Part shown: positions 10,223 to 21,340 of the stretch, piece after piece
Layout: each line of letters opens with the position of its first letter
How positions within the stretch are numbered: the first letter of the stretch is position 1
Assembly: GCF_022539505.1 (NCBI RefSeq)
Contig: NC_061510.1
Location: forward strand, 98,472,292 to 98,536,291
Direction of reading: 5' to 3'
Source: Lolium rigidum
Lineage: Eukaryota; Streptophyta; Magnoliopsida; Poales; Poaceae
Length of the DNA stretch: 64,000 nucleotides
Translations under genes and position numbers: made by a program
The notes under the pieces: model-generated
What the model was told of the DNA's origin: nothing
Database searches by the model: none
Seen by the model: only the letters and a program-made list of their open reading frames with translations

Positions 10223-11278
10223 ATGGAGAGATCTCCTCTTCAATTTCTATTTGGGAAATCTACTACTACTGCAACGGTAGTGGATGAGGCGCCAGGTGAG
10301 GAAGTAATACCATATAAAATACCTACGAAAATTATTGAACATGTTATGGATAACCGCTATGAAGGGGATGGAACCTGTCCATCCCGGTGATCATTTACTC
10401 GTTTTTGCATGAATTATGCGGGTTATTCAAATGTGCAGGTATTGCTATGAATGAAGTTAGGAAGAAACTATTCTCTATATCGTCTGTCCGGTAAAGCGGC
10501 GCATTGGTATAAACTGTCGAAGAATGGTGATTCTCTTGATTGGGAGGACATTGTGCCTTTATTTTATTCCAAATTTTATCCTCCAAGTGAAATTCACAAA
10601 GATCGGAACCGCATATATAATTTCTGGCCTCATGATGGAGAGAGTATTGCCCAAGCTTGGGGGAGATTGAAGTCTTTAATGCTCAAATGCCCCATTCATG
10701 AGCTTCCTGGTAATGTTATTATTGATAATTTCTATGCAAGACTTTCTTTTCAAGACAAGACCTTGCTCGGATACTTCTTGTTCTGGATCATTTACGCGCA
10801 ATAAAGAAGAGTTTAAAAGGGACCTTCTTGATCGGATCCAAGAAAATACCGAAGGTTGGGAGAACGACAAAGATAGAGAATCGTGTATAATTTATGATTA
10901 TAAATGCATTGAAGCTTTTATGGATACTCGATGCATTTCGTAATATGAGTGCTACATATGGTCTTGATTCTCATGTTGCCGCAAACCTTTATAAAGCTTT
11001 TGCCTCTCATTATGAATTGCCTAAGAAGAATTTTGATAAGTATCATGAACCGTATAAAGATAAAATTGATTCATCTATTAATAAATGTGTTGTAGTTGAA
11101 ACCGCTGATCGTGTTATTACCGAAGCTTATATTGAAAAAACTCATTTTCCTGCTAAAATGAAAGAGTACTCGTTATAAATAGTGCAGTTCATAAAAGTGA
11201 AAAGAAACCTATAGAACCCGAAGAACAAATAAAAGTTGAACCTCGCTGTTGCAATTGTTAACGATCTTGTGACCGAAA
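10223..11278 (+). pseudogene. Gag of the Athila element
   Basis: Starts at ATG 10223 (MERSPLQF). The capsid-like core follows with KAAHWYKL, WEDIVPLFYSKFYP and IAQAWGRLKSL (about 10490-10680), which is the Retrotrans_gag pattern. A Tyr/Asp-rich region continues to about 11180. The frame is broken at about 10398, 10486, 10767 and 11243. At three of these the sequence reads CTCG where family members have CTG, so the breaks may be sequence errors. The product would form the virus-like particle shell. Confidence 0.75.
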
Positions 11279-12067
11279 ATGTGGAGGATGGTCATATTAT
11301 TTTCTCGTGAAGATGCTTCTAACATTGTTTCACATCCTAATAAACCCAAACAAGCTAGTGTTCCTATGATATCCGTTAGAATTGGTGATCATTGCTATTA
11401 TGGTTTATGTGATATTGGTGCAAGTGTTAGTGCTATTCCTTATGAGCTTTACACGGAGATTATGCACGAAATTGATTCTTGTGAACTTGAAGATATTGAT
11501 GTGGTTATTCAGACTGGCCAATAGAGAAACTATTTCTCCAATTGGTATTGTTCGAGATGTGGAAGTTCTATGTGGTAAGATTAAATATCCTCGCTGACTT
11601 TTTGGTACTTGGTTCTCGTTGCTAGTGATTATTGTCCTATCATTTTTGGTAGACCTTTTCTAAATACTTGTGGAGCTATTATAGATTGCAAGAAAGAGAA
11701 AATTTTGACTAAATTTGTTGGTGAATCTTATGAGTTTAACTTCTCTAAATTTACCAAAACTCCTTATAAAGCTGATTTGCCTAGTAATGATTTTAAAACG
11801 GAGCAGTGTGCATCTATTGTTCTTGTTCCTAATAATCCTTTGCAGCAACATTTGGAGGATAGCGAGAGTGAAATTTTTAGGAAAGAAAGAGATGAGCTTG
11901 AGGAGATTTTCCTTCGCCAACCCATTCTCAAGCATGATTTACCGGTGGAAGACTTGGGTACAACACCGCCACCAAAGGAAGATCCTGTTTTTGATTTAAA
12001 GCCTTTGCCTGATAATCTTAAATATGCTCATATTGATGATAAGAAAATATATCCTCGTTATTATTAG
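11279..12067 (+). pseudogene. Aspartic protease and pre-RT linker of the Athila element
   Basis: The retropepsin active site reads LCDIGASVSAIP (about 11405-11440). DIGA takes the place of the usual D-S/T-G-A, as is common in Athila proteases. The tail ends in IIFGRPFLNTCGA (about 11640-11675), then an acidic linker up to 12067. Frames change at about 11513, 11592 and 11616, each at a CTG-like site with one surplus base. Confidence 0.75.
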
Positions 12068-13552
12068 TTCTAAGCTTACGTAGTTTGAAGAAGAAAGATT
12101 ATTGCAAATATTGAAGAAACACCGAGGTGCTATTGGCTATACTCTTGATGACTTGAAGGGGATTTCTCCCTCTATTTGCCAACACGCCATTAATATGGAA
12201 GATGATGCAAAGCCTCGTTGTTGAACCTCGGCGTCGTCTAATTCCTAAGATGAAGGATGTGGTAAGAAATGAGGTATTACGACTTCTTGAAGCTGGTATT
12301 ATATATCCTATTGCTGATAGTAGATGGGTTAGTCATGTGCATTGCGTTCCTAAGAAAGGAGGAATGACCGTTGTGCCTAATGATAATGATGAGCTCATAC
12401 CTCAAAGAGTAGTTGTAGGGTATAGAATGTGCATTGATTATCGAAAAGTTAATAAAGTTACTAAGAAAGATCATTACCCTTTACCATTTATTGATCAAAT
12501 GCTAGAAAGGTTATCTAAAAATACTCATTTTTGCTTTCTTGATGGTTATTCCGGGTTTTCACAAATTGCTGTTAAAGCTAAAGATCAAGAGAAAACCACT
12601 TTTACTTGTCCCTATGGAACTTATGCTTATAGGCGTATGCCTTTTGGTTTATGTAATGCTCCTGCTACTTTTCAAAGATGCATGTCTGCTATTTTTCATG
12701 GCTTTTGTGAGAGTATTGTGGAAGTATTCATGGATGATTTTTCCGTCTACGGGAATTCTTTTGATAGTTGCTTGCGAAACTTTGATAAAGTTTTGCAGAG
12801 ATGTGAAGAAACTAACCTTGTTCTTAATTGGGAGAAATGCCACTTTATGGTTAATGAAGGAATTGTATTGGGACATAAAATTTCCGAGAGAGGTATCGAA
12901 GTTGATAGAGCTAAAGTTGAAGCTATTGAGAAGATGCCCTATCCAAGGGATGTTAAAGGTATTCGTAGTGTTCTTGGTCATGTTGGGTTTTATAGGAGAT
13001 TTATTAAAGATTTCTCCAAGATTTCAAAACCTCTTACTAATCTTCTTCAAAAAGATGTACCTTTTGTTTTTGATGATGATTGTAAGGAAGCTTTTGAAAC
13101 TCTAAAGAAAGCCTTAACAACTGCTCCTATAGTTGAACCTCCCGATTGGAATTTACCATTTGAAATTATGTGTGATGCTAGTGATTTTTCCGTAGGCGCT
13201 GTTCTTGGACAGCGAGTAGATAAAAAATTAAATGTTATTCATTATGCTAGTAAAACTCTTGATGCTGCTCAAAGAAATTATGCTACTACTGAAAAAAAGA
13301 ATTGTTAGCGTAGTCTTTGCTTGTGATAAATTTAGATCTTATATTGTTGATTCAAAAGTTACAATTCATACTGATCATGCTGCAATTAGATACCTTATGA
13401 CAAAGAAAGATGCTAAGCCGAGGCTTATTAGATGGGTACTTCTTTTGCAAGAATTTGATTTACATATTGTAGATAGGAAAGGTGCTGAAAATCCTGTTGT
13501 CGATAATTTGTCTAGATTGGAAAATATTGCTTATGATCCTGTTCCTCGTTAA
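12068..13552 (+). pseudogene. Reverse transcriptase and RNase H of the Athila element
   Basis: A long uninterrupted frame (about 12202-13308) holds HCVPKKGGM, RMCIDYRKVN, FLDGYSGFSQI, the MPFGLCNAPATF segment and catalytic VEVFMDDFSVYG. It continues into RNase H (IMCDASDFSVGAVLGQ). The RNase H end ([18 protein letters not shown] and [10 protein letters not shown]) is in another frame at 13311-13552. The shift at about 13308 is a CG where CTG is expected, next to an A run. Upstream shifts lie at about 12055 and 12215. FMDD in place of YVDD is a normal Athila variant. Confidence 0.88.
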
Positions 13553-14953
13553 TGATAGTTTTCCAAATGAACAATTGGCTGTAATAAAGGTGAGCTCGCG
13601 AGACGAGTCCTTGGTATGCTCGATTATGCTAACTTTATTGTTTCCAAGTACTTGCCTCCAACCTTTTCAGACTCAGCAGAGGAGGAAATTCTTTTATGAC
13701 TTGAGGCATTATTTCCGGGATGACCCACACTTATATAAAGAAGGAGTGGATGGTATTATGCGAAGGTGTGTTCCCGAATATGAACAACAAGAGATATTGA
13801 GTAAATGTCATGGCGAGTGCTTATGGAGGACATCACGCCGGAGATAGAACCGCGCAAAAGGTTCTACAATCAGGTTTTTATTGGCCAACTCTCTTCAAAG
13901 ATGCAAGGAAGTTTATTTTATCTTGTGATGAATGTCAAAGGGTTGGTAATATCTCCGTACGCAATGAAATGCCTATGAATTATACTCTTGTTATTGAACC
14001 GTTTGATTGTTGGGGATTTGACTTCATGGGACCTTTTCCCTCATCAAAAGGTAACACTCATATACTTGTTGCCGTTGATTATGTTACTAAATGGGTGGAA
14101 GCCATACCTACAAAAAGTGCTGATGGTGAGACCTCTTTAAAAATGCTTTTAGATGTTATTTTTCCTAGATTTGGAGTACCTAGATATATTATGACCGATG
14201 GAGGTTCTCATTTTATTCATGGAGGTTTTAGAAAAACTCTTGCTAAGTATGGTATTAATCATAGAATTGCTTCCGCTTATCACCCTCAAAGTAGTGGTCA
14301 AGTAGAACTATCAAATAGAGAAATTAAATCAATCTTGCGTAAGACCGTTAATAAATCTAGAAAGAATTGGGCTAGTAAATTGAAAGACGCACTATGGGCT
14401 TATAGAACTGCTTATAAAAACCCCATGGGAATGTCGCCTTATAAAATGGTTTACGGAAAAGCTTGTCATTTACCTTTAGAACTAGAACACAAAGCTTATC
14501 GGGCTCGTTAGAGAATTAAATAAAGATCCTAAACTTGCCGGTGATAAGAGGTTGCTAAAATTAAGTTCTCTAGATGAATGGAGAAGTGAAGCTTATGAAA
14601 ATGCTAAACTCTTTAAAGAAAAAGTTAAAAAATGGCATGATAGAAGGATCATCAAAAGAGAATTTAATATTGGGGATAAAGTCCTATTGTATCGGTCTCG
14701 TCTCAGATTCTTTGCAGGGAAATTGCTCTCGAAATGGGAAGGACCATATGTTGTTGAGGAGGTGTATCGTTCAGGAGCAATTAAAATTAGCTCTCTCCAA
14801 GGCAATGCTACGCAAGTGGTGAATGGACAAAGACTCAAGTATTATATCTCAGGTGATTCTTATAATGTTGATGTTGATATTATTCGAATGGAAACACCGG
14901 AGGCTTTCATCAAAGGACAAATTGACAGTCCGCCAGAACTCGACTTTGAATAG
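13553..14953 (+). pseudogene. Integrase of the Athila element
   Basis: The zinc-finger part (GGHHAGDRT to CDECQRVG, about 13820-13940) precedes the DDE core. Catalytic residues are in [17 protein letters not shown] and [14 protein letters not shown]. The C-terminal part carries IGDKVLLYRSRL and KWEGPYVV and ends at a stop near 14953. Frame breaks at about 13546, 13605, 13620, 13813 and 14504 all lie at CTCG or CGAG sequences. The integrase core itself (13810-14511) is a single open frame. Confidence 0.85.
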
Positions 14954-15292
14954 GTAACAAGATCTGGTAATGAAAAGTTCGCGATTTACTTTCCGAACAT
15001 TATTTTTGTTGTTTTTGGAAAATATGAAAAATTACGAGTTCGAAACGGAGTGGAAAGGACGCACGAGGGCGTGCCACCACAGGCCGGCGCGGCTCGACTC
15101 GGGCCCGCGCCGCCCTGTGGTCTGGCCGCCTCGTTGCCCCTTTCCGACTCTTGTTCGATCTGGTACTTTCCGTTTGTTCTGAATTTTTTTATTATAAAAT
15201 CCCCCGGACCCCTGGAGGTCCGTATATCGTTTTCTCGACGTGTTTTGTTTCGAGTTGTTTCTGCCAGGATTTGTTTTAGATCTAGAGCCATC

Positions 15293-15904
15293 ATGTCTTC
15301 GTCGGGAACTCCGGAGGACAGCTCCTGCAAGGATGTTGGCAACTTGTACATGGAGGAGCTGAGGATGCACCCAAAGGAGTTGATGCTCGTCGAGGGAAAA
15401 CTGCAGATCAAATATGTTCAGGGTCCCAAAGGAGAAGGAAGCTTGGGAGACAGGATGGAGAAGCTAGAACAAGAGGTCTTCAATTACAAGAAGATGGCCG
15501 AGCGTGAAGTGGATATCTTTCACAAGATTGTGTCTGAACTCATTGCTGAACACGAGAAGGAAACTGCAAAGCTATGGGGCGACATCCTCTCACTTCACGA
15601 CACCACCAACAAACTCCAAGCTCAACTCTATGACATTCATAATCGAACCGTGAGTATGAAAACAGGTTTAAACATATAAGCCGTGCCGCTAGTTTCGAGG
15701 ATTCCCGAGACCAAGATGTCATTTGTTGATGGAGAGCCTCTATCTTGGAAGTCTGAAGACGGGGATTCATCACCACCATCACCAAAGAGTAATCCATCAT
15801 CGGTATTGGCATCCCCTTGGTTTGTTCCAAGCTTGGGGGAGTGCCGCGGTATCACATTATCATTACCTTTTACTTTTTACTATCAAGTAGTGTCATATCA
15901 TGAG
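15293..15904 (+). pseudogene. Extra reading frame in the env position of the Athila element (coiled-coil protein, unknown function)
   Basis: ATG 15293 opens a frame for about 128 residues to TAA 15677-15679, then the same frame stays open to 15904. The first part is rich in Glu/Lys heptad-like helices (MEKLEQEVFNYKKMAERE), suggesting a coiled coil. The second part is Ser/Pro-rich (SSPPSPKSNPSSVL). I see no signal peptide, transmembrane segment or envelope motif, so env-like by position only. The single stop could be a point mutation, a read-through site or an error. Comparable frames are known in this place in Athila elements of cereals, but I assign no function. Confidence 0.55.
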
Positions 15905-17567
15905 TAGGGAAGTTATCGTATGAGATGGGTTGCGGTGTGGAAGTATCTCTCCTTTAGTTTGTCTATGTATCCCTTGGTGTGAGTTATCGTTATGGAATAT
16001 TAATGAGAAGTCTTATCATTTACATATTGCACACCTTATTTTAGTTTGCAATTTCTACTATATGATTGATCTTGATTTTAGTATTGGTACCACTTTGGGA
16101 GCATTGAGTAAATCTATTTGGTTTTGGCAAACTTAGCAATGGTCAATAGCAACAACACTTTGAGTTTAAGAAGAATAGAGGAAACAAATGTAGAAGATAT
16201 TATTATCTTTCTTATCAGTTCTTAGCTTAGTATTCTAAAAGTTAAAACTGTTTGTGCTTACAAGTAAGATGCATGATTGTTTCTATCACATGTATATTTG
16301 TTTGTTTCCCTCAACTCTTATGCTTGCTAATTAACCTTGCTAGCCAAAGACCTGTACTGAGAGGGAATACTTCTCGTGCATCCAAACTTGAACCCAAACC
16401 TATGCCATTTGTGTACACCATATCTACCTACTGCATGGTATTGTATGCCATTCCAAGTAAATACTTCATGTGCTACCTTTAAACAATTCAAAACTTATTA
16501 CCTCTTATTTGTGTCAATGTTTTATAGCTCATGAGGAAGTATGTGGTGTTTTATCTTTCAGTCTTGTTAGGCAGCCTCCACTAAAGGACTAGTGGCTTCA
16601 TCCACTTATCCTATAATTTTGCAATAAGAGCTGGCAACGGGGTTCCCAGCCCCGATTAATTAACTTTCATTAATAATTCTCTTCACATGTTTTGCCCCGA
16701 TTCATCGTAAGCAACTTAATTTTGCAATAGACACTCCTCCATGGTATGAGATTGTTGGAAGGCACCCGAGGATTCGGTTAGCCATGGCTTGTGTAAGCAA
16801 AGGTTGGGGGAGTGTCATCCTTAAATAAACTAAAGTACATGTCTAAACAAAAGAGAAGAGGGATGATCTACCTTGCCGGTAGAGATAACGTCCTTCATGG
16901 GAGCCGCTCTTTGGAGGTCTCGTTTGGCAAGGGGGTTAGAGTACCCGCTACCGAGTCGTTGACAACAACAAACACCTCTCAAAACTTTACTTTTATTCTC
17001 TTCATATGATTTCAAAACTGAAAAAGCTCTAGCACATGATTTAATCTCTGCTTCCCTCGCGAAGGGCCTCGTCTTTTACTTTATGTTGAGTCGATAAACC
17101 TATTTCCCTCCATCTCAAGCAAGCATTTGAGTTGTTGTGATTAAACTATTATATTGTGATTTGCTTCATCATGTCTTTACTCTTTCTTGTTTAGTACAAG
17201 TTTTACCTTGAATGAATATAGCTTTGAAAGTCATCAATGATTAATATGATTGAGTATGCAAGTTTACCATAAGCTTTAATATGAGAGCGCTGCTCAATAG
17301 ATAAATATAATCGTTAAATGTTCTCTGACCAAGAACAAAGTTTGCCATCACCAATTATGATTCCTTATGCACCTTTATTTGTGATTACCTTATACTTGTT
17401 TCAAGTTGAGTTATATGAGGAAGTTGTTTACTATAATGTCTTGTGTGAATGAATATGATGCTTCTCGTCCGTATTTTATTTATCGACTCTTCACTCCATA
17501 AACATGTGGTCCTGTTTACCGAGTTCAGCTTCGCTTGGGGACAAGCGAAGTCTAAGCTTGGGGGAGT
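15905..17567 (+). other. Non-coding 3' tract of the Athila element with repeated polypurine-like motifs
   Basis: No coding frame is supported. The motif AAGCTTGGGGGAGT or a close variant occurs at 15829-15842, at 16801-16812 (GGTTGGGGGAGT) and finally at 17554-17567 directly before the 3' LTR, where it is the real polypurine tract. Part of the tract (about 16975-17090) matches, in reverse complement, 29960-30100 of the non-autonomous element. Confidence 0.75.
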
Positions 17568-19080
17568 TGATACGTCCAATTTGCATCACTATTTTATATC
17601 ATAATTTGCTGTTATTCATTGATATATTTCATATTGGGACACAATACTTATGTTATTTCATCTATTTTGCATGTTTCATGATTATTTGGAGATCGAGCAC
17701 CGGAGCCAGGATTCTGCTGGAAAAAGCACCGTCGGATGCGATATTTCGGAAGATCAACTGTGGAAGGGAGTTTTACCAAAAATCCTATTTTTCCAGATGA
17801 CGGAGGAAGCCAGAAGGGGGAGCCAGCTGGACCCAGGGTGGGCCCACACCATAGGGTGGCGCGGCCCATGGCCTGGCCGCGCCACCATGTGGTGTGGAGC
17901 CCCTCGGCCTCTTTCGCCTCCTTTTATTCGCGAAACCCTTCGTCCCGAAGACCTAAGCCACAGAGGAATCCTCACGAAGGGTTACAGCCGCCTCTGCGGG
18001 GCGGAGAACACCAGAGAGAAAAGAGCTCTCCGGCGGGCAGGAATCCGCCGGGGAAATTCCCTCCCGGAGGGGGAAATCGACGCCATCGTCACCGCCATCG
18101 AGCTGGACATCATCTCCATCACCATCATCATCATCTCCACCATCATCACCGCCATCTCCACCGCTGGACATCTTCACCGCTGTAGCAATTTGGGTTTGAT
18201 CTTGATTGTTTGATAGGGGAAACTCTCCCGATACTCGATTTCTACTTGTTGTTTATGCTATTGAGTGAAACCATTGAACCAAGGTCTATGTTCAGATTGT
18301 TATTCATCATCATATCACCTCTGATCATGTTCCATATGATGTCTCGTGAGTAGTTCGTTTAGTTCTTGAGGACATGGGTGAAGTCTAATTGTTAGTAGTG
18401 AACTATGGTTGAGTAATATTCAATGTTATGATATTTAAGTTGTGGTGTTACTCTTCTAGTGGTGTCGTGTGAACGTCGACTACACGACACTTCACCATTT
18501 ATGGGCCTAGGGGAATGCATCTTGTACTCGTTTGCCAATTGCGGGGTTGCCGGAGTGACAGAAACCTAAACCCCCGTTGGTATATCGATGCAGTAGGGAT
18601 CGCAGGATCTCGAGTTTAAGGTCGTGGTTAGATTTATCTTAATTACTTTCTTGTAGTTGCGGATGCTTGCAAGGGGTATAATCACAAGTATGTATTAGTC
18701 CTAGGAAGGGCGGTACATTAGCATAGGTTCACCCACACAACACTTATCAAAACAATGAAGATTAATCAGCTGTATGTAGTGAAAGCACTAGACTAAAATC
18801 CCGTGTGTCCTCGAGAACGTTTGGTCATTATAAGTAAACAAACCGGCTTGTCCTTTGTGCTAAAAAGGATTGGGCCACTCGCTGCAATTATTTCTCTCGC
18901 ATTTTACTTACTCGTACTTTATTCATCTCGTTACATCAAAACCCCCGAATACTTGTCTGTGAGCATTTACAGTGAATTCTTCATCGAAACTGTTTGTCAA
19001 CACCTTCTGCTCCTCGTTGGGATCGACATTCTTACTTATCGAAGATACTACGATACACCCCCTATACTTGTGGGTCATCA
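17568..19080 (+). repeat. 3' LTR of the Athila element
   Basis: 1513 bp, starting TGATACGTCCAATTTG directly after the polypurine tract and ending GGGTCATCA. It is followed by the target duplication TCGGC. Confidence 0.92.
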
Positions 19081-19530
19081 TCGGCGACCGCTTCAAGGAC
19101 TATAGTGGCATCCTTCTTGTACCCTTTGAATTGTCCATGCCATGCCGCTGGACAATTCTTCCAACTCCAATGCATACAATCAATTGAACTAAGCATACCT
19201 AGAAATCCCATGTCGGCGTTGAACTCCAAAAGTCTTGTCGTGTCTTCAGCATTGGGGGCTCTCAAGTATGTGGATCCGAAAAAAATCAAAATTGCCATGA
19301 CAAAGCGCTTCACACACAAGATATAAGTGCTCTCTCCTATGGCCAAATGATCATCAATTAGATCCACCGGTACACCATATGCCAACATACGCAAGGCGGC
19401 GGTCACCTTCTGATATGTGCTATGACCAAGTTCTCCGGCGGCATTTCTCCTTTGATCAAAGAACCGATCATACTTGGTCACCTCCGTTGCGATGTGCTTG
19501 AAGAAGTCGATGCTCATCCAAAAACGCCGC
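19081..19530 (-). pseudogene. Harbinger transposase fragment 2
   Basis: Encodes FWMSIDFFKHIATEV, a predicted helical region, then FLGMLSSIDCMHWSWKNCP. The Asp in SSIDCMHW is the first catalytic residue of the DDE triad. It ends KDATIVLEAVAD, exactly where the Athila element cut it. The 450 bp are open without a stop or shift. When the duplications are counted once, the frame runs through both insertion points, so the gene was open when hit. Confidence 0.85.
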
Positions 19531-21131
19531 TGATACGTCTCCAACGTATCTATAATTTCTTATGTTCCATGCTACTTTTATGACAATACCTACATGTTTT
19601 ATTCACACTTTATAATGTTTTTATGCATTTTCTGGGACTAACCTATTAACAAAATGCCACAGTGCCAGTCTCGTTTTCTCGCTGTTTTTGATTTCAGAAA
19701 AGTTTTTTTACAAATATTCTCGGAATTGGACGAAACAAAAGCCCACGGCCCTATTTTCCACGGAGTGTTTCAGAAGACCGAAGAAGAGTCGAGGAAGGCC
19801 AGCAGGGGGCCCACACCATAGGGCGGCGCGGCAGTGGGGCCCCCCGCGCCGACATGTGGGGAGGGAGCCCCCTGGCTCCCCCGACGCTGCCCCTTCGCCT
19901 ATTTATTCCTTCGTCCCCGAAAACCCTAGCACCGAGAGCCAAAATACGATAACATTTCCAGAGACGCCGCCGCCGTCAACCCCATCTCGGGGGGGGGGTT
20001 CAGAAGATCTCCTCCGGCACCCTGCCGGAGAGGGGAATCATCACCGGAGGGCTCTACATCACCATGCCCGCCTCCAGATTGATGCGTGAGTAGTTCATCC
20101 TTGGACTATGGGTCCATAACAGTAGCTAGATGGTTGTCTTCTCCTATTATGCTATCATGTTTAGATCTTGTGAGCTGCCTATCATGATCAAGATCATTTA
20201 TTTGTAATGCTACATGTTGTGTTTGTTGGGATCCGATGAATATGGAATACTATGTCAAGTTGATTATTGATCTATCATATATGTTGTTTATGATCTTGCA
20301 TGCTCTCCGTTGCTAGTAGAGGCTCGGCCAAGTTGATACTTGTAACTCCAAGAGGGAGTATTTATGCTAGATAGTGGGTTCATGTCTTCACCGAATCAGG
20401 ACGATGACGTAAAGTTCTAATGTTGTGGATGTGCTGTTGCCACTAGGGATAAAACATCAATGCTTTGTCTAAGGATATTTGTATTGTTTACATTACGCAC
20501 GTACTTAATGCAATTGTCTCGTTGTTTGCAACTTAATACCGGAAGGGGTGCGGATGCTAACCCGAAGGTGGACTTTTTAGGCATAGATGCATGCCGGATG
20601 GCGGTCTATGTTCTTTGTCGTAATGCCCTAAGTAAATCTCATAGTAGTCATCATGATATGTATGTGCATTGTTATGCCCTCTCTATTTGTCAATTGCCCA
20701 ACTGTAATTTGTTTACCCAACATGTTATTTATCTTATTGGAGAGACACCACTAGTGAACTGTGGACCTCGGTCCATTCTTTTACATCTGAAATACAACCT
20801 ACTGTAATCATTGTTCTCTTTTGTTTTCTTCAAGCAAACATAATTTTCCACACCATACGTTTAATCCTTTGTTTTCAGCAAGCCGGTGAGATTGACAACC
20901 TCACTGTTAAGTTGGAGCAAAGTAGTTTGATTGTGTTGTGCAGGTTCCACGTTGGCATCGTAATCCCCGGTGTTGCGCCGCACTACACTCCTTCACCAAC
21001 AACCTTCACGTGATCTTCATCTCCTACTGGTTCGGTAACCTTGGTTTCTTACTGAGAGAAAACTCGCTGCTGTACTCATCATACCTTCCTCTTGGGGTTC
21101 CCAACGGACGTGTGCTTTACCGTCACAAGCA
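19531..21131 (+). mobile_element. Solo LTR of a second Athila-related family
   Basis: 1601 bp, starting TGATACGTCTCCAACG and ending GTCACAAGCA, flanked by GCCGC on both sides (19526-19530 and 21132-21136). It matches, in inverse orientation, the 1604-bp LTR at 33051-34654. No internal domain is left, so intra-element LTR recombination removed it. It lies inside the Harbinger transposase gene. Confidence 0.88.
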
Positions 21132-21340
21132 GCCGCCGAAAATAGCTTTCGGGAAATATCGGATTCTCATTGAAATACGACCGCATGAACTTCTCATGCC
21201 CTTCAATTATTTCTCTCCACAACTTCTGTCTACCGAACACTGATCTACCTATTTTTGGCTTCTTGAAGGCGCGGTATGCTAATAGTAAGGATATGTTCTC
21301 TTCTTCCTCTTAGTCGTACTCGTCATCCGATGAATTGTAT
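21132..21340 (-). pseudogene. Harbinger transposase fragment 1 (N-terminal part)
   Basis: Encodes an acidic segment (SSDDEYD, then one TAA at about 21313, then EEEE), followed by the basic region GRSVFGRQ and KFMRSYFNENPIFPESYF. This is the conserved start of PIF transposases, running directly into fragment 2. The in-frame TAA sits before the conserved block, so a start codon after it is possible. The true 5' exon structure is not clear. Confidence 0.7.

Larger units (their letters stand above)
8592..19080 (+). mobile_element. Athila-lineage Ty3/Gypsy LTR retrotransposon, full length
   Basis: Two LTRs (8592-10108 and 17568-19080) flank a primer-binding site, gag, protease, RT/RNase H, integrase, an extra reading frame and a long non-coding 3' tract with a polypurine tract. 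The flanking duplication TCGGC (8587-8591 and 19081-19085) is exact, so both borders are certain. Its FMDD-type RT active site, DIGAS protease site, TGGCGCCGTTGCCGGGGA primer site and large 3' non-coding tract fit the Athila group, like Sabrina-type elements of cereals. The two LTRs differ at roughly two dozen places by eye (about 1.5-2 %), many at CTG/CAG sites. The insertion is therefore young and could be younger than the raw count suggests. Confidence 0.9.

Noticed and set aside
19062..19544. Transposase start at the Met near 19544
   Set aside because: Those first codons belong to the solo LTR. The real N-terminal part is at 21132-21340.
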